Below are positions 1 through 10,829 of a stretch of 64,000 nt of DNA, piece after piece. The DNA comes from Apoderus coryli (lineage: Eukaryota; Arthropoda; Insecta; Coleoptera; Attelabidae). The stretch's first letter is position 1. Every line of letters starts with the position of its first letter. Below the pieces are notes generated by a model. That model was not told the origin of the DNA. It saw only the letters and a program-made list of their open reading frames with translations, and did no database searches. The translations under genes and the position numbers were made by a program. The stretch spans positions 124,001 to 188,000 of the forward strand of contig OU452199.1 in assembly GCA_911728435.2 (NCBI GenBank), written 5' to 3'.

Positions 1-515
1 ATGTAATCTTCTGGATCAGTCGGTTTTAAAAATTCGGGAAAACAGTCTTGGTTTGATTCACAACAAATCATCATTTCGCAACAGGACAATGCATATGCTC
101 ATTTAATTTTAATATTTAATATTGTTAATGGTTTGCTACCAGAGAATCAATCTGGATTTAGGCCAGGTTTTGGCTCAACATCACTGTTGTTACATGTAAA
201 TGATTTGATAATTCGTGGTTTAGATAATAAGATGGCGACTATATTAGTGCTTCTGGATTTTTCCAAGGCATTTGATTGCGTGGACCATGAGTTGTTGTGT
301 GCCAAGCTTCATTACCTCCGGTTAATTCAATCATCTGTGCCAGCTTATTTAAGGGATAAACTTGTTTTCAGAGATGAGGTTCATAATGTGCCCTTGAGAA
401 ATAGGAATCTTCTTACTATGCCTCAGCATAAATCTGGGACACTTTGTACATATTCAAAAATACTTCTGTTTCGTTTTCATCAGGCCACCCGGAAGCAATA
501 ATTCTCAGATTTCAA
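1..515 (+). pseudogene. Internally deleted non-LTR retrotransposon (LINE) reverse transcriptase fragment
   Basis: Three pieces of a LINE ORF2 are joined. Positions about 20-110 read like the stretch just before the reverse transcriptase (SWFDSQQIIISQQDNAYAHL). From 133 comes part of the RT palm (LLPENQSGFRPGFGSTSLLL, then LVLLDFSKAFDCVDHELL, which is motif A). About residue 75 it jumps to the C-terminal domain (DEVHNVPLRNRNLLTMPQH). The catalytic ADD motif and the whole RT centre are missing, so two internal deletions are inferred. The C-terminal signature, DVHN-x-N-x-R followed by P-x-H, also occurs at about 39720-39790 and 43420-43460, so the copy belongs to the same Jockey/CR1-like family. 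It cannot make an active enzyme. Confidence 0.75.
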
Positions 516-1403
516 TATTTAATTAAAAAAAATCTACATTATTCCAATAATTATTCATTCAAATCCAATTTGAAACATGTAAGCCTATAGATTTAAGAAA
601 GCTCTAGATGAATAATGACCGAACCAAGAACGAAATTAAAAAAATAGTTCCTACAATGAATGTGGCCCGTAGTCTTGAAAAAGCTTTAATAATAAAAGTA
701 GAGTATGTGTAGATGTGTGCACAAAAGAAAGATGGATATAATTAAATGAATAATGGAAGAGACGTTTTGGACTGGGAGGAAAAAATGTCACGAAGGAGAT
801 ATATAAAGAGGCTCTTGACGCTTTTAGCATAATATTTAAAGAATTAGAATACCAGCTATAACGCAATGCGTATAATATTCTATAGAGTTTTCTTAATTTA
901 AAAATCACTCCAAAACGATGTATGTGCGGATATGTAATAGTTTGTAGTGCGATAGGTATAAGCAAAGTACCTAAGTAGAGTCTAGAGTCATGTTCTCAAT
1001 TATTAATCAGTGTTTGTCAAAATGTAATGATATTCATATACAAATTTCAGAATATTGATAACTTTGGGAGTTGTTTAGTGGCAATCAAGTTGGTTGGATG
1101 GTGCATAAATCTCTACAACTAAATTTACCTACTATAATGTTCAAAATTCTAATTGAAAATAATTAATGTTTCTATTTTAACAACTAACTGATAATTCACA
1201 CAAAAAAGTTTGTATCGTTACTTCCATTCCTATTAGAAATATATATTTAAAATTCGAATATCGCAACAGGACTGCATTTTTAAGAAACTAAGAACTGCTC
1301 TGTGGGTTATCTCGGACTCGTCGAAACCATTTTTTTAGCTCGCGAACATGACCAAACTCGGCTAAAAAAATGTTACTTTCGTCACTCGTTTGAACAATAT
1401 ATC
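516..1403. other. AT-rich intergenic stretch, nothing recognised
   Basis: No coding, RNA or clear repeat signal. The 104-codon minus-strand reading frame at 651-965 has low-complexity composition and no family resemblance. Confidence 0.5.
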
Positions 1404-2666
1404 GGGTCCGCCATCTAACGTTTTTTTTTCAACTAGTGCTTATTTCGTGAAGGGTAACACTTAGCTCATGTCTGATTTGACAGATAATTAGTTTTATCCT
1501 TCCGCTGAACGAATATGGTTGTGTATACGCTTGAACAACGCTGGGAAATATTGCGACATTACTTTGAAAATCATGGTAATGTTGCAGAATGTGTGCGAAA
1601 ATTGCGTACGGATTTTGGAAGAAGAGATGCACCGTCAGCTCTGTATGTTCGTTATCTCGTGAAAAAAGTGAAAGAAACTGGCATCCTCATCGATAAACCA
1701 AAGCGTGAAAAGTCAAAAACAGTGCGTACACCCAAGAATATTGCTGCTGTGGCAGAAAGTGTGCGTGAAGCGCCATCAACATCAATTCACCGTCGGTCTC
1801 AACAATTGAACCTTTCGGAGACATCATTGAGACGAATTTTGCATAAAGACCTTGGTATGACGCCATACAAAGTCCAATTGGTTCAGGAGTTGAAGCCAAC
1901 TGACCATCCAATGCGTTTTCGCTTCGCTCAGTGGGCCTGCGATCGACTTACAGAAGATGCCGATTTTGCCAAAAAAATCATCTTTTCAGATGAAGCTCAT
2001 TTTGATCTTGGCGGGTATGTAAACAAGCAAAATTGTCGCATTTGGGGCACAGAAAACCCGCACGCATACATTGAAATGCTGATGCACCCTGTTTGGTGCG
2101 GATTTTGGTCCGGAGGCATAATTGGGTCATTTTTCTTCGAAAATGAGCAAGAAGTGACCGTTACAGTCAATGGCGATCGTTATCGGGCCATGTTGAAGAG
2201 GAGGATATTGGCAACATTTGATTTCAACAGGACGGCGCTACGTGCCACACAGCCGAAACTACACTCGATGTTTTGCGCCCTGTTTTTGAAGATCGCATTA
2301 TCAGCCGCAGAGCTGATGTCGTTTGGCCACCTCGGAGCTGCGATTTGACACCGTTGGACTATTATTTGTGGGGTGCCGTCAAAGATAAGTGTTACGCCGA
2401 CAAGCCAGAGACAATTGATGCTTTAAAGGACAATATTCGTGAAGCCATTGGTGAAATACAGCTGCACACAATCGATAATGTGCTTAAAAATTGGACCGAT
2501 CGTGTAGGCTACTGCATGGCCAGCCGAGGCAGCCATTTGAATGAAATTATTTGTCATTATTAACCGGAAGGATTGTACTTTCAAATAAAAAAACGAAATT
2601 TGAGAAAATATTCAGCAGTTTTTCTTTTATAGCATTTTCAAAAAAAAAAAGTTATCTGGCAGACCC
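1404..2666 (+). mobile_element. Mariner-like (IS630/Tc1) transposon, copy 1
   Basis: Left end GGGTCCGCCATCTAACG followed by a T run. The right end is the inverted complement with a few mismatches (A run, then GTTATCTGGCAGACCC). AT-rich TA-containing sequence flanks both ends, as expected for TA-targeting IS630/Tc1/mariner elements. Two more copies lie at 9541-10829 (minus) and 46986-48286 (plus). At 1263 bp it is shorter than copy 3 (1301 bp) because of internal deletions of 12 and 25 bp in the transposase region. Confidence 0.9.
1515..2563 (+). pseudogene. Mariner-like transposase, copy 1 (frameshifted)
   Basis: Starts at ATG 1515 (MVVYTLEQRWEILRHYFENH), the same start as the other two copies. 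The N-terminal half carries helix-turn-helix DNA-binding sequence, and the first catalytic Asp is in FSDEAHFDLGG. Relative to copy 3 a 12-bp in-frame deletion removes four residues before VWCGFW. A 25-bp deletion near 2195, between two TTGAA direct repeats, then shifts the frame. The correct frame has TGA for Trp just before FQQDGATCH and resumes through RSCDLTPLDYYLWG to the natural stop at 2563. The second and third Asp are therefore present in the DNA but unreachable. The full protein would be about 361 residues. Confidence 0.88.
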
Positions 2667-3474
2667 AATATTATTTTCTCTTCTTTCAACGTTTGAATCA
2701 CAGCGAATCACCTTGTACAAAAAATAAATAAAATATTGAACATAGAAATGCGAAACCCAGAACAAGCTTCTAGTGGCCTCTGACGAAAGTTTGTGTAATT
2801 TGTATAATATACGCAAAATATATCGCCGTTTTATCGTCCTTTGGCGCTGAAGTATAAGAAAGTTTACTTTCTGGTTTGGGAGTTGACATTTCCACTGCGC
2901 ACAACTTTAGTCAATAATCTCTCTGTATTGAATACTACAGAAATCTGTAAAATATCGATCCGCAGTTGAAGCAATTCACAAATACTGCCATAACAGGCAA
3001 TCTTACAAAAAGTATGTCGAAGAAGACCAATCTCTTGGGAAGTAATAAGAACAAGTTGACATGAAGTTTGCGAAAAGTATAATTTTGAAACTTTAAAAAA
3101 GTAGTAATAAGTTTGGGTTAGTTAGTTCTACAGGTTTTTTAAACTAAAATATCCACATCAGGAAGGTTTGAAAAGATGATTTTGATAAAGTTTATACTGT
3201 AAAACTATTAAAAACACAATGAGAAGACACACAATGAGAAATATTATTTAAATCGTTAGAAAATATATTGAACTAATAAAAATGTATCTCAGACAGTTAA
3301 CTAAATTAATTGACAACTAATGACAATTCAATAATTAAAAAATAGATTATATAATATACAGGATCTAACAGATTTACCATAGACAAAAAACTGTGCTATT
3401 TAGAAAGCAAAGAGTAAGTTCAGAAATGAACTAAGACGTATTGGAAAATTTGTTTACATTAATAGGTTTAAGGA
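2667..3474. other. Intergenic stretch, nothing recognised
   Basis: AT-rich sequence with no coding or repeat structure that I can support. Confidence 0.5.
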
Positions 3475-3535
3475 ACTCTGAATTACACAAGTCTCTTCCA
3501 CAAAATAACTTTAATAATACTATATTATTTGAATA

Positions 3536-3578
3536 GCCATACATGTTTCGTCAGCAAAGCGCTAACATCATCAGTGGC
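3536..3578 (-). ncRNA. Hammerhead-ribozyme-like motif (left foldback arm)
   Basis: On the minus strand it reads GCCA, CTGATGA, an extra T, GTTAGC, a short loop, GCTGAC, GAAAC, ATGTA, TGGC. The core CUGAUGA and GAAA are intact, stem II is 6 bp (one G-U), stem I is GCCA/TGGC and the putative cleavage triplet is GUA. Stem III would be only two base pairs, but ACATGT is palindromic, which would suit a dimeric hammerhead. The unpaired T before stem II departs from the consensus, so activity is uncertain. Confidence 0.6.
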
Positions 3579-3694
3579 AAACAATTATTATAGAAGAGCT
3601 TAGCGTTAGTTGTGTGAAACACTAAGATACCATTTGTCTATTATGATCAACTGTTTCACACAACTAAGTCTAAGCTCTTCTATAATAATTGTTT

Positions 3695-3738
3695 GCCACT
3701 GATGATGTTAGAGGCTTTTCTGACGAAACATGTATGGC
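3695..3738 (+). ncRNA. Hammerhead-ribozyme-like motif (right foldback arm)
   Basis: GCCA, CTGATGA, T, GTTAGA, loop, TCTGAC, GAAAC, ATGTA, TGGC. It matches the motif at 3536-3578, but the last stem II pair is A-U where the other arm has C-G. That is a compensatory difference that keeps the pairing. Confidence 0.6.
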
Positions 3739-3799
3739 TATTCAAATAATATAGTATTATTAAAGATATTTTGTGGAAGAGACTTGATTAATTCAGAGT

Positions 3800-4504
3800 G
3801 AACACTCCACTACAACATGGACTACTTTTTTCACATAATAATTGGTTTATTTATAAAATAACATAAAATTATATTTCAACCGTGTTAACGGTAAGCGCCA
3901 CAAATTCCAAAAACTAAAGCAGCACAGTTTCCGAAAATGAATTTACATGGTTATCACCCCTCCATGTCATGAATTTGATTTTTCGGGTAATAAGTCTGCA
4001 AAGGTTTAGTCTATTTTATTTCTTATCACTGCTGAAGTATTTTGAGTTTTGAGTCACATTTTGAATCAGAATTCATAAGGAAACAACGACAAACACAAAC
4101 TGAGACGATTTAATAATGACAGCGATACAGTGACAGCACGCGAATAGATTATAACTAATTAATACTTGGTGAAAATTAGTTTTTTGTGACTTGAAAATTT
4201 TTCCTGGAATTCCCTATCCCTAGTCACAGTATAATAAATAATACAGTATTCTGACTTTCACGTTTGCAAGCCGTCCTGCGCATATCGTCGCGCATGCCGC
4301 CATTATGGGTCACAACGTCAAAATAATCGCATTGACGTAGATAGATACAGTTCACTCCTGTGTTCAATATATAGTTCATTGTCGGCGTGTACGAGATAAA
4401 TAAATATTGGGTTTAAATCTAAATCTGTGTTTTGTGTTTTTGGTATAGTGTTCGTGAGAATTAAAAGGATTTTACTTTTATTAACGTGTCTTGGGATTCA
4501 TACA
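3800..4504. other. Upstream region of the THAP relic; no other feature
   Basis: No gene seen. At about 4299 the minus strand carries ATAATGGCGGC, close to the YY1/Pho core, roughly 200 bp before the THAP start codon. It may be a remnant promoter element; this is inference only. Confidence 0.3.
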
Positions 4505-5149
4505 ATGAATAATCACGGAGGACATGTGTGTGTTGCAAAATGTTGTCCCAATAAGCGGTACATTTGCTCTAAACATTTTTTTAGCTTCCCCAAAGATCGA
4601 TTTTAACTGACCAATATAATATAGAAATTGAAAACTAATCAAAAATCTCACAATCTTAATTCTTTTTTGACAATAACAACTTTTTCCAATAGTTACCATG
4701 AGCAACTGATATGCTGATATTTAAATTAATATATATACAGTGTGTTTCTGCACTACTTGCATTTACTTTCAATAATTATAGCTCATTTTTTTCCATGATC
4801 CTTATTTAGTTATTTATTTTGATAGGGCAAGAAAGTGGGCTATTATTAGTGGCCGAGAAGATCTGCTAGATCACAATTTAGATACATTGCACAAATCATA
4901 TCGTCTGTGTTCAGATCAATTTGATTTGAAAACATTCACAAATCAATTCTACGATATTTCCCGCACTGGAGGGCTCTTCAAGTCAAAGTGATCGTGATAG
5001 TTACTGCCTTCCGAAACTAGCCAATTTGGAAGAGATTCCTTCAAAGAAGATTAAGCTAATACAAAATATTGTTGTTCCCCCTGGTATGCCAATCAAACAT
5101 GAGGAGGAAAGATTTCCTCAAATATCTCAAGAGCAGGAGTTACTGCAAG
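4505..5149 (+). pseudogene. THAP-type zinc-finger gene relic, two exon-like blocks
   Basis: Block 1 starts at ATG 4505 and contains HVCVAKCCPN and FFSFPKDR, the first half of a THAP finger (first Cys pair plus the F-x-FPKD stretch). Block 2 begins after an acceptor-like TTGATAG at about 4825 and reads RKWAIISGREDL then SYRLCSDQFDLKTFTN, the second half (Trp, then the C-x2-H region). The zinc-binding His is Gln (CSDQF), no GT donor is visible after block 1, and a +1 shift is needed near 4965. After that the frame stays open to a CAAG|GTACAT donor at 5149. THAP fingers occur in host DNA-binding proteins and in P-element-like transposases. Decay is the likeliest reading; a divergent gene with an unusual splice is possible. 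Confidence 0.55.
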
Positions 5150-5164
5150 GTACATTATACATAA

Positions 5165-5184
5165 ATATATATATATATATATAT
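5165..5184. repeat. (TA)n microsatellite
   Basis: Pure TA run of about 20 bp just after the THAP relic. Confidence 0.9.
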
Positions 5185-5209
5185 TATAAAATATATCTTT
5201 AAGTTTATA

Positions 5210-5361
5210 CAGTCGAGTCTCGCTATAACATTTTTTTGAAGATTACAGTGAATAAGGGCTATCACGTTTTATATTAGTTAAAAATAGCCACTCTAATTAA
5301 CTTAAAAAATATTAAATATTAAATAAAGCGTTTACTATAACTTAACAAAATAAAAAAAAAA
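5210..5361. repeat. Possible pogo/Tigger-like terminal sequence, interrupted
   Basis: CAGTCGAGTCTCGCTATAAC at 5210 resembles pogo-type inverted-repeat ends. The sequence is interrupted at 5361 by the insertion described next and appears to resume at 7280. I could not find a convincing matching right end, so this is tentative. Confidence 0.3.
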
Positions 5362-7232
5362 AAACTAGCTGTTGCCCTCGAGGCACGAATAGCTCTCCAT
5401 ATTTAAGTGTAAAAGTAATAATTTTATGACCTTTTTGTCATTTCTCTAAATTTTTGTTTTGTTTTAGACATCAGCTATTTTTTTTTTTTTTTGTATCGGG
5501 TTTTGTGCCTTTTTCTTCTCTTTGGAGGCACTATTTATACGCAGATATTTTATATTTCAGATCTAGGCCAAATTCTTGTACGCAAAATAATTGATTTTTT
5601 TTTAGTTTTATTATAAAATTTATTTTGCCCCCTTTTCTACTATTTACGAACGCCTATGTAAACAAAATTGTTATGCTGCATGTTGTAGGTTATCCGTTAA
5701 GTGGTTTTTGAGTTATCACGGATACAATTTTTTCCTGACCCTTTTATAGAATTTTCACGGACGCCTATGGAACATTAATTTTTGTCGTGTATTTTTAACA
5801 CCAATTCAACTAGTTAAATATAAAATTTTTTACATTTTAATTTTTTTTTCATTTTACCCCTTTTTTTTACTATTTACGAACGCCTATGTAAATAAAAATT
5901 TTATGCTGCATTTTTTAGGTTATCTTATATGAAAGCTATATATAATTAGCCAATTTTTCTGGTATATTTGGGAAACATTTTTTTTTCGTTTTGACCCTTT
6001 TTTAACACTATTTTCGAACGCCTGTGTGAACTAATTCTTTTATGAAACATTTTTTAGGTTATATTCTATCACAACTATAAAAAATTATTCAATATTTCGG
6101 ATAAGTTTAAGAACTATGATTTTTTAAATTTTTGAACCCTCTTTTAAACCCCTTGCCTACGCTCAATGTTAATCACCACCTATAAATACCCTGTAGTATT
6201 TTCGTACCAAATGTGGTTAAAATCCGTTAAGTGGTTTTTGAGTTATCACGGATACAAATTTTTTCTGACCTTTTATAGAATTTTTACGGACGCCTATGGT
6301 ACATTAATTTTTGTCGGGTATTTTTAACACCAATTCATCTAGTTAAATATAATTTTTTTTACATTTTAATTTTTTTTTTTATTTTACCCCTTTTTCTACT
6401 ATTTACGAACGCCTATGTGAATAAAAATTTTATGCTGCATTTTTTAGGTTATCTTATATCAAAGCTATATATAATTAGCCAATTTTTTTGGTATATTTGG
6501 GAAACGTTTTTTTTTTCGTTTTTGAGCCTTTTTTTAAACTATTTTCGAACGCCTTTGTGAACCAATTCTTTTATGGAATATTTTTTAGCTTATATTGTAT
6601 CACAACTATGAAAAATTATTCCATATTTCGAATAAGTTTAGGAAATATATATTTTTTATGTTTTGACCCCTTTTCCACTATTTACGAACGCCTATGAAAG
6701 TAAGTTATTCATGACACATTTTATAGGTTATATTCTATCAAAACTATCAATAACTAGTTAATATTTCTGCTATTTTTAAGAAATACGTTTTTTTTAATCT
6801 TTTTTACCCCATTTTACACTATTTTCAAACGCCAATGTGGTCTAATATTTTATGTTCAATTTTTAGGTTATTTTCAATTAAATGCGTAAAAAATTATGCA
6901 GTATTTCGGATAAGTTTAAGAACTATGAATTTTTTTAATTTTTGAACCCTCTTTTAAACCCTTTGCCTACGCTCAATGTTTCCCAAAATATAATCAGCTC
7001 CTTGCCATGTCCAATAGTATTTTTGTACCAAATTTGGTTAAAATCTGTTAAGCAGTTTTTGCGTTTTCGTGGATACAGACAGACAGACAGACAGACATTT
7101 TTTTAAAACTACTTATTTATGTATAAAATGACCAAAAACAAGTATTTCCGGTGAAATTAAAAAAAAATTTTTTTTCATGAAACTAATAGTCTCCATATAT
7201 ACATATATTACATATATGATATGGAGAGCTAA
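5362..7232. repeat. Repeat-rich insertion flanked by 47-bp direct repeats
   Basis: The same 47-bp sequence (AAATATTAAATAAAGCGTTT onward to an A run) stands at 5315-5361 and 7233-7279. Just inside are AGCTCTCCATAT (5392-5403) and its complement (7219-7230). The interior is a degenerate tandem array built around ACGAACGCCTATG-like motifs at about 5648, 5757, 5876, 6014, 6290, 6407, 6546, 6683 and 6824. A block of about 530 bp is duplicated within it (TCCGTTAAGTGGTTTTTGAG at about 5692 and 6224). It ends with a GACA microsatellite. No coding capacity. The class is unknown to me. Confidence 0.6.
7077..7099. repeat. (GACA)n microsatellite
   Basis: Five to six GACA units within the interspersed repeat. 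Confidence 0.9.
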
Positions 7233-7279
7233 AAATATTAAATAAAGCGTTTACTATAACTTAACAAAATAAAAAAAAA

Positions 7280-8834
7280 TTGTTATATTAAAAAAACAAT
7301 AACCCATGGAGACTTCAGCTTTTCGAATTATCGACCATTACAGAAAAAAAAATTAGATATATCAATTCAACAAACAAAATAAAAGTTAAATTTAGGTTAA
7401 GTTAGGAAGCACTGCTTCAACTGTTGTAAAAATGTCTTTTTTTTACTAATAAAATCTTTATTATTGTTGTGTTTATTATTATTGTTATTAAAAATCACCC
7501 AATCATGTCAACATTTAACTGATAATACCACTCATGGTTGTTTTCAATTACTATGACACACCACAAATATTTCTGAAATTGACAGCGATATTATTATGTA
7601 CTTAAATATTTTTACAAAAATAAAAATACAGTACTGTGGTTAGAAACCAAAAACTATAATTATTCTTAGTCAGGACCTGACTTATAACCCAAAATGGCGG
7701 CATCTTACGTCACAGTTTTTTTCAAAGTGCGAACGTGGAGTCGGAATGCTGTGCCCTAGTTACGTAATAATGTGAGAAAAATGTAATATAAATAAATCGA
7801 TCGATATTATCTCTACGTAGGTATTAGTTCCATGAAATCTCCACAGATAGTCGCTAGTGTATGTTGGTGTAGGAATGTACCAACCTGAACAATAATTGGT
7901 CCAACTAGAGATTGCAGCATCACATTATTATGTTGTGCTGTGCGCTCGAATATTTAATAAAGGAGTTGTTCGACAGCTGGAGTTGCTGTCGGGAGCAGAG
8001 GTGGGAGTTCAACTCTGTCTCGCACAACTCACAACAACTTCAGAGCTCAAAAAACCTTCAAACATATTTTATACAAATTGACAGACACACCGAACAATAC
8101 ACGTGCCCTTGTTTTTAAACCGATATCTCGCAATCTAATTAAAATTTAAATTAATAAGTCAACATCAAAACGTGATTTTAGTTAAAAAAAATAACATGAA
8201 CAATACGGATTTATTTCATAAAAATAACAACAAACAATTTAACACAAAAACTATAACAAAAATATTTTTAAAAAATGTAGTAAAAATATAAAATTAACAT
8301 TTAACATATCAAGTACCTAAACCAATAATTAAATTACAATTAATTAAAACATATAATAATTGTTATTAGAATATCATTAGTATTTTTGATAAATGTAATA
8401 TTTAGATACAACAAATAATAATAAAAGGGTCCATTATAACAAAAACCAAATAAAGAAACAAGAGGAAATAGCAACAGAAATATAAAGGAAAGTATAAATA
8501 TCGTAGTTCTATTTATGTATTAAAATTATATTTGTTGTTATAGAAATTATATTATACCTAGATGTTTATAAAATAAATAAATAATAATGATTGTTAGAGA
8601 ATCTATAAATGTGCTCAATTTTAGATAAAAATATATTTATAAAACTAGTTTTTTGATGGGTCCATTGTAAAAATAGATTAACGTACAACTATTGAAAATA
8701 ATAATTTTATAAATTAACATACATTAATTTCATACAAACAAACTAAACTTTTTACACATTACATTATTTATATACGACCATTTTCGAATTTTGAAAGTAC
8801 TCTTCACAATAAACCACTTAAATCAGTGAACGTG
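7280..8834. other. AT-rich stretch, no gene; one possible regulatory cluster
   Basis: Around 7690-7712 an AAAATGGCGGC (YY1/Pho-like) is followed by TTACGTCA (CRE-like). The two overlapping short reading frames at 7896-8118 have no recognisable family. Nothing else is supported. Confidence 0.3.
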
Positions 8835-8939
8835 ATGGCAAATGCCATTCCTCCAGTAAAACCGGTCGTGTCTGCTGTGTGTACTGTCAATCCTCAACCG
8901 GAAGGTGAAATGGATGCATTGCTCTTGGGTAGGACACGG
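8835..8939 (+). CDS. Probable first coding exon of an unrecognised host gene
   Basis: ATG at 8835 has a good context (AACGTGATGG) and opens 35 codons starting MANAIPPVKPVVSAVCTVNP and ending LLLGRTR. They run in phase 0 into a strong donor, CACGG|GTGAGT, at 8940. Base composition is clearly richer in G and C than the surrounding AT-rich DNA. I do not recognise the protein. The frame stays open upstream of the ATG, so an internal exon is also possible. A candidate next exon in the same phase is the microexon at 15124. Function unknown. Confidence 0.55.
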
Positions 8940-9540
8940 GTGAGTGATTCAAGAATCTGTGTTTATTTGTGATACTATATACCTACTATACATATTATAG
9001 TTTATTAGAGAATTAGAAGTCCACCTGGTCGTAAACGATAATAGTTGGAGGGATAGATAAGAAAAATTATTGAATTTTTCATTTGCTATTAAACCGCCTT
9101 CAAGCGCTTAAAAATTGTCGTTTGTTACAGACAAAAACAAACGAAAATGGCATATTTATCAATGATCCTTGAAATAGAAGCCTAAATTAATCCAGAATTT
9201 CCTTTGACACTTCTGAAAGAAGCTTGGAGATAAGCGTTAAAATAAGCTAAAACATTCTGATAATTTCTTTTTATGAGGTTACAGGCTTCGGTGAACATCG
9301 TTCCAATCTTACTTTTAACGCATAATTGATGAAACCTTCAAATGTGTCTTTTTTGTGATCTCTTTTTTGAGAATTATTTTAGATACTTCCTTGATTATTA
9401 GCTCCTTATTCTTGTGATACTTAAATAGAAGTACTATTATATACTGAATTATGATATCTTCACAACTTTTTGTAATGATTGGTACATGCTCATGCTCGGT
9501 TAGAAATGATATAAAAAATCAAGTTCTTTATTATTATATA
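8940..9540. other. Likely intron sequence, nothing recognised
   Basis: AT-rich sequence downstream of the exon donor with no other signal. Confidence 0.4.
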
Positions 9541-10829
9541 GGGTCTGCCAGATAACTTTTTTTTTTTGAAAATGCTTTAAAAGAAAAACTGCTGAATATT
9601 TTCTATAATTTCTTTTTTTATTTGAAAGTAAAATCCTTCCGGTTAATAATGACAAATAATTTCATTCAAATGGCTGCCTCGGCTGGCCATGCAGTAGCCT
9701 ACACGATCGGTCCAATTTTTAAGCAGATTATCGATTGTGTGCAGCTGTATTTCACCAATGGCTTCACGAATATTGTCCTTTAAAGCGTCAATTGTCTCTG
9801 GCTTGTCGGCGTAACACTTATCTTTGACGGCACCCCACAAATAATAGTCCAACGGTGTCAAATCGCAGCTCCGAGGTGGCCTCTGCGGCTGATAATGCGA
9901 TCTTCAAAAACAGGGCGCAAAACATCGAGTGTAGCTTCGGCTGTGTGGCACGTAGCGCCGTCCTGTTGAAAGCAAATGTTGCCAATATCCTCCTCTTCAA
10001 TTTTTGTGAACAAAAATTCGTTCAACATGGCCCGATAACGATCGCCATTGACTGTAACGGCCACTCCTTGCTCATTTTCGAAGAAAAATGGCCCAATTAT
10101 GCCTCCGGACCAAAATCCGCACCAAACAGTGACTCGTTTTGGGTGCATCGGCTTTTCAATGTATGCGTGCGAGTTTTCTGTATCCCAAATGCGACAATTT
10201 TGCTTGTTTACATACCCGCCAAGATCAAAATGAGCTTCATCTGAAAATATGATTTTTTTGGCAAAATCGGCATCTTCTGTAAGTCGATCGCAGGCCCACT
10301 TAGCGAAGCGAAAACGCATTGGATGGTCAGTTGGCTTCAACTCCTGAACCAGTTGGACTTTGTATGGCGTCATACCAAGGTCTTTATGCAAAATTCGTCT
10401 CAATGATGTCTCCGAAATGTTCTATTGTTGAGACCGACGGTGAATTGATGTTGATGACGCTTCACGCACACTTTCTGCCACAGCAGCAATATTCTCGGGT
10501 GTACGCACTGTTTTTGGCTTTTCACGCTTTGGTTTATCGATGAAAATGCCAGTTTCTATCACTTTTTTCACGAAATAACGAACATACGGAGCTGACGGTG
10601 CTTCTCTTCTTCCAAAATCCGTACGCAATTTTCGCACACATTCTGCAACATTACCATGATTTTCAAAGTAATGTCGCAATATTTCCCAGCGTTGTTCAAG
10701 CGTATACACAACCATATTCGTTCAGCGGAAGGATAAAACTAATTATCTGTCAAATCAGACATGAGCTAAGTGTTACCCTTCACGAAATAAGCACTAGTTA
10801 AAAAAAAAAAAACGTTAGATGGCGGACCC
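9541..10829 (-). mobile_element. Mariner-like (IS630/Tc1) transposon, copy 2
   Basis: Starts GGGTCTGCCAGATAAC at 9541 and ends with the complement of GGGTCCGCCATCTAACG at 10829. It is the same element as 1404-2666 in the opposite orientation, with TA-rich flanks on both sides. Length 1289 bp. Confidence 0.92.
9643..10715 (-). pseudogene. Mariner-like transposase, copy 2 (nonsense plus 14-bp deletion)
   Basis: Minus strand, from ATG at 10715 (MVVYTLEQRW) to the natural stop at 9643. Two lesions are visible against copy 3. A TTG to TAG change after HRRSQQ (about 10420) stops the N-terminal block after 97 residues. A 14-bp deletion between RIISRR and the third-Asp region (about 9880) shifts the frame. 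Between the lesions the sequence is good: FSDEAHFDLGG and NICFQQDGATCHTAEA supply the first two catalytic Asp. TPLDYYLWG follows in the last block. No active product is expected. Confidence 0.9.

Larger units (their letters stand above)
3475..3799. repeat. 325-bp foldback: inverted repeat of Penelope-type terminal sequence
   Basis: Two arms, 3475-3620 and 3653-3799, are inverted complements of each other around a 32-bp spacer. They start and end with ACTCTGAATTA or its complement. The right arm contains a hammerhead-like motif followed about 55 bp later by AAAGATATTTTGTGGAAGAG. An almost identical order (motif, then AAAGATTTTTTGTGGAGTAG) occurs at 43172-43262, so the arms belong to a dispersed family. 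Hammerhead motifs in repeated termini are known from Penelope-like retroelements. I infer two truncated Penelope-type terminal repeats fused head to head. Confidence 0.75.

Noticed and set aside
651..965. 104-codon minus-strand frame
   Set aside because: Low-complexity composition with no recognisable domain in AT-rich DNA.
4262..7712. A single transposon from 4.3 to 7.7 kb, suggested by inverted ATGCCGCCATT-TGGGT motifs
   Set aside because: Only about 16 of 19 bases match and similarity does not extend; each motif fits a YY1-like site.
7896..8118. Two overlapping 61-68 codon frames
   Set aside because: They compete with each other, match no family and have no splice or initiation support.
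9855..10543. Plus-strand frames of up to 129 codons opposite mariner copy 2
   Set aside because: They are antisense shadows of the transposase and recur opposite the other copies.
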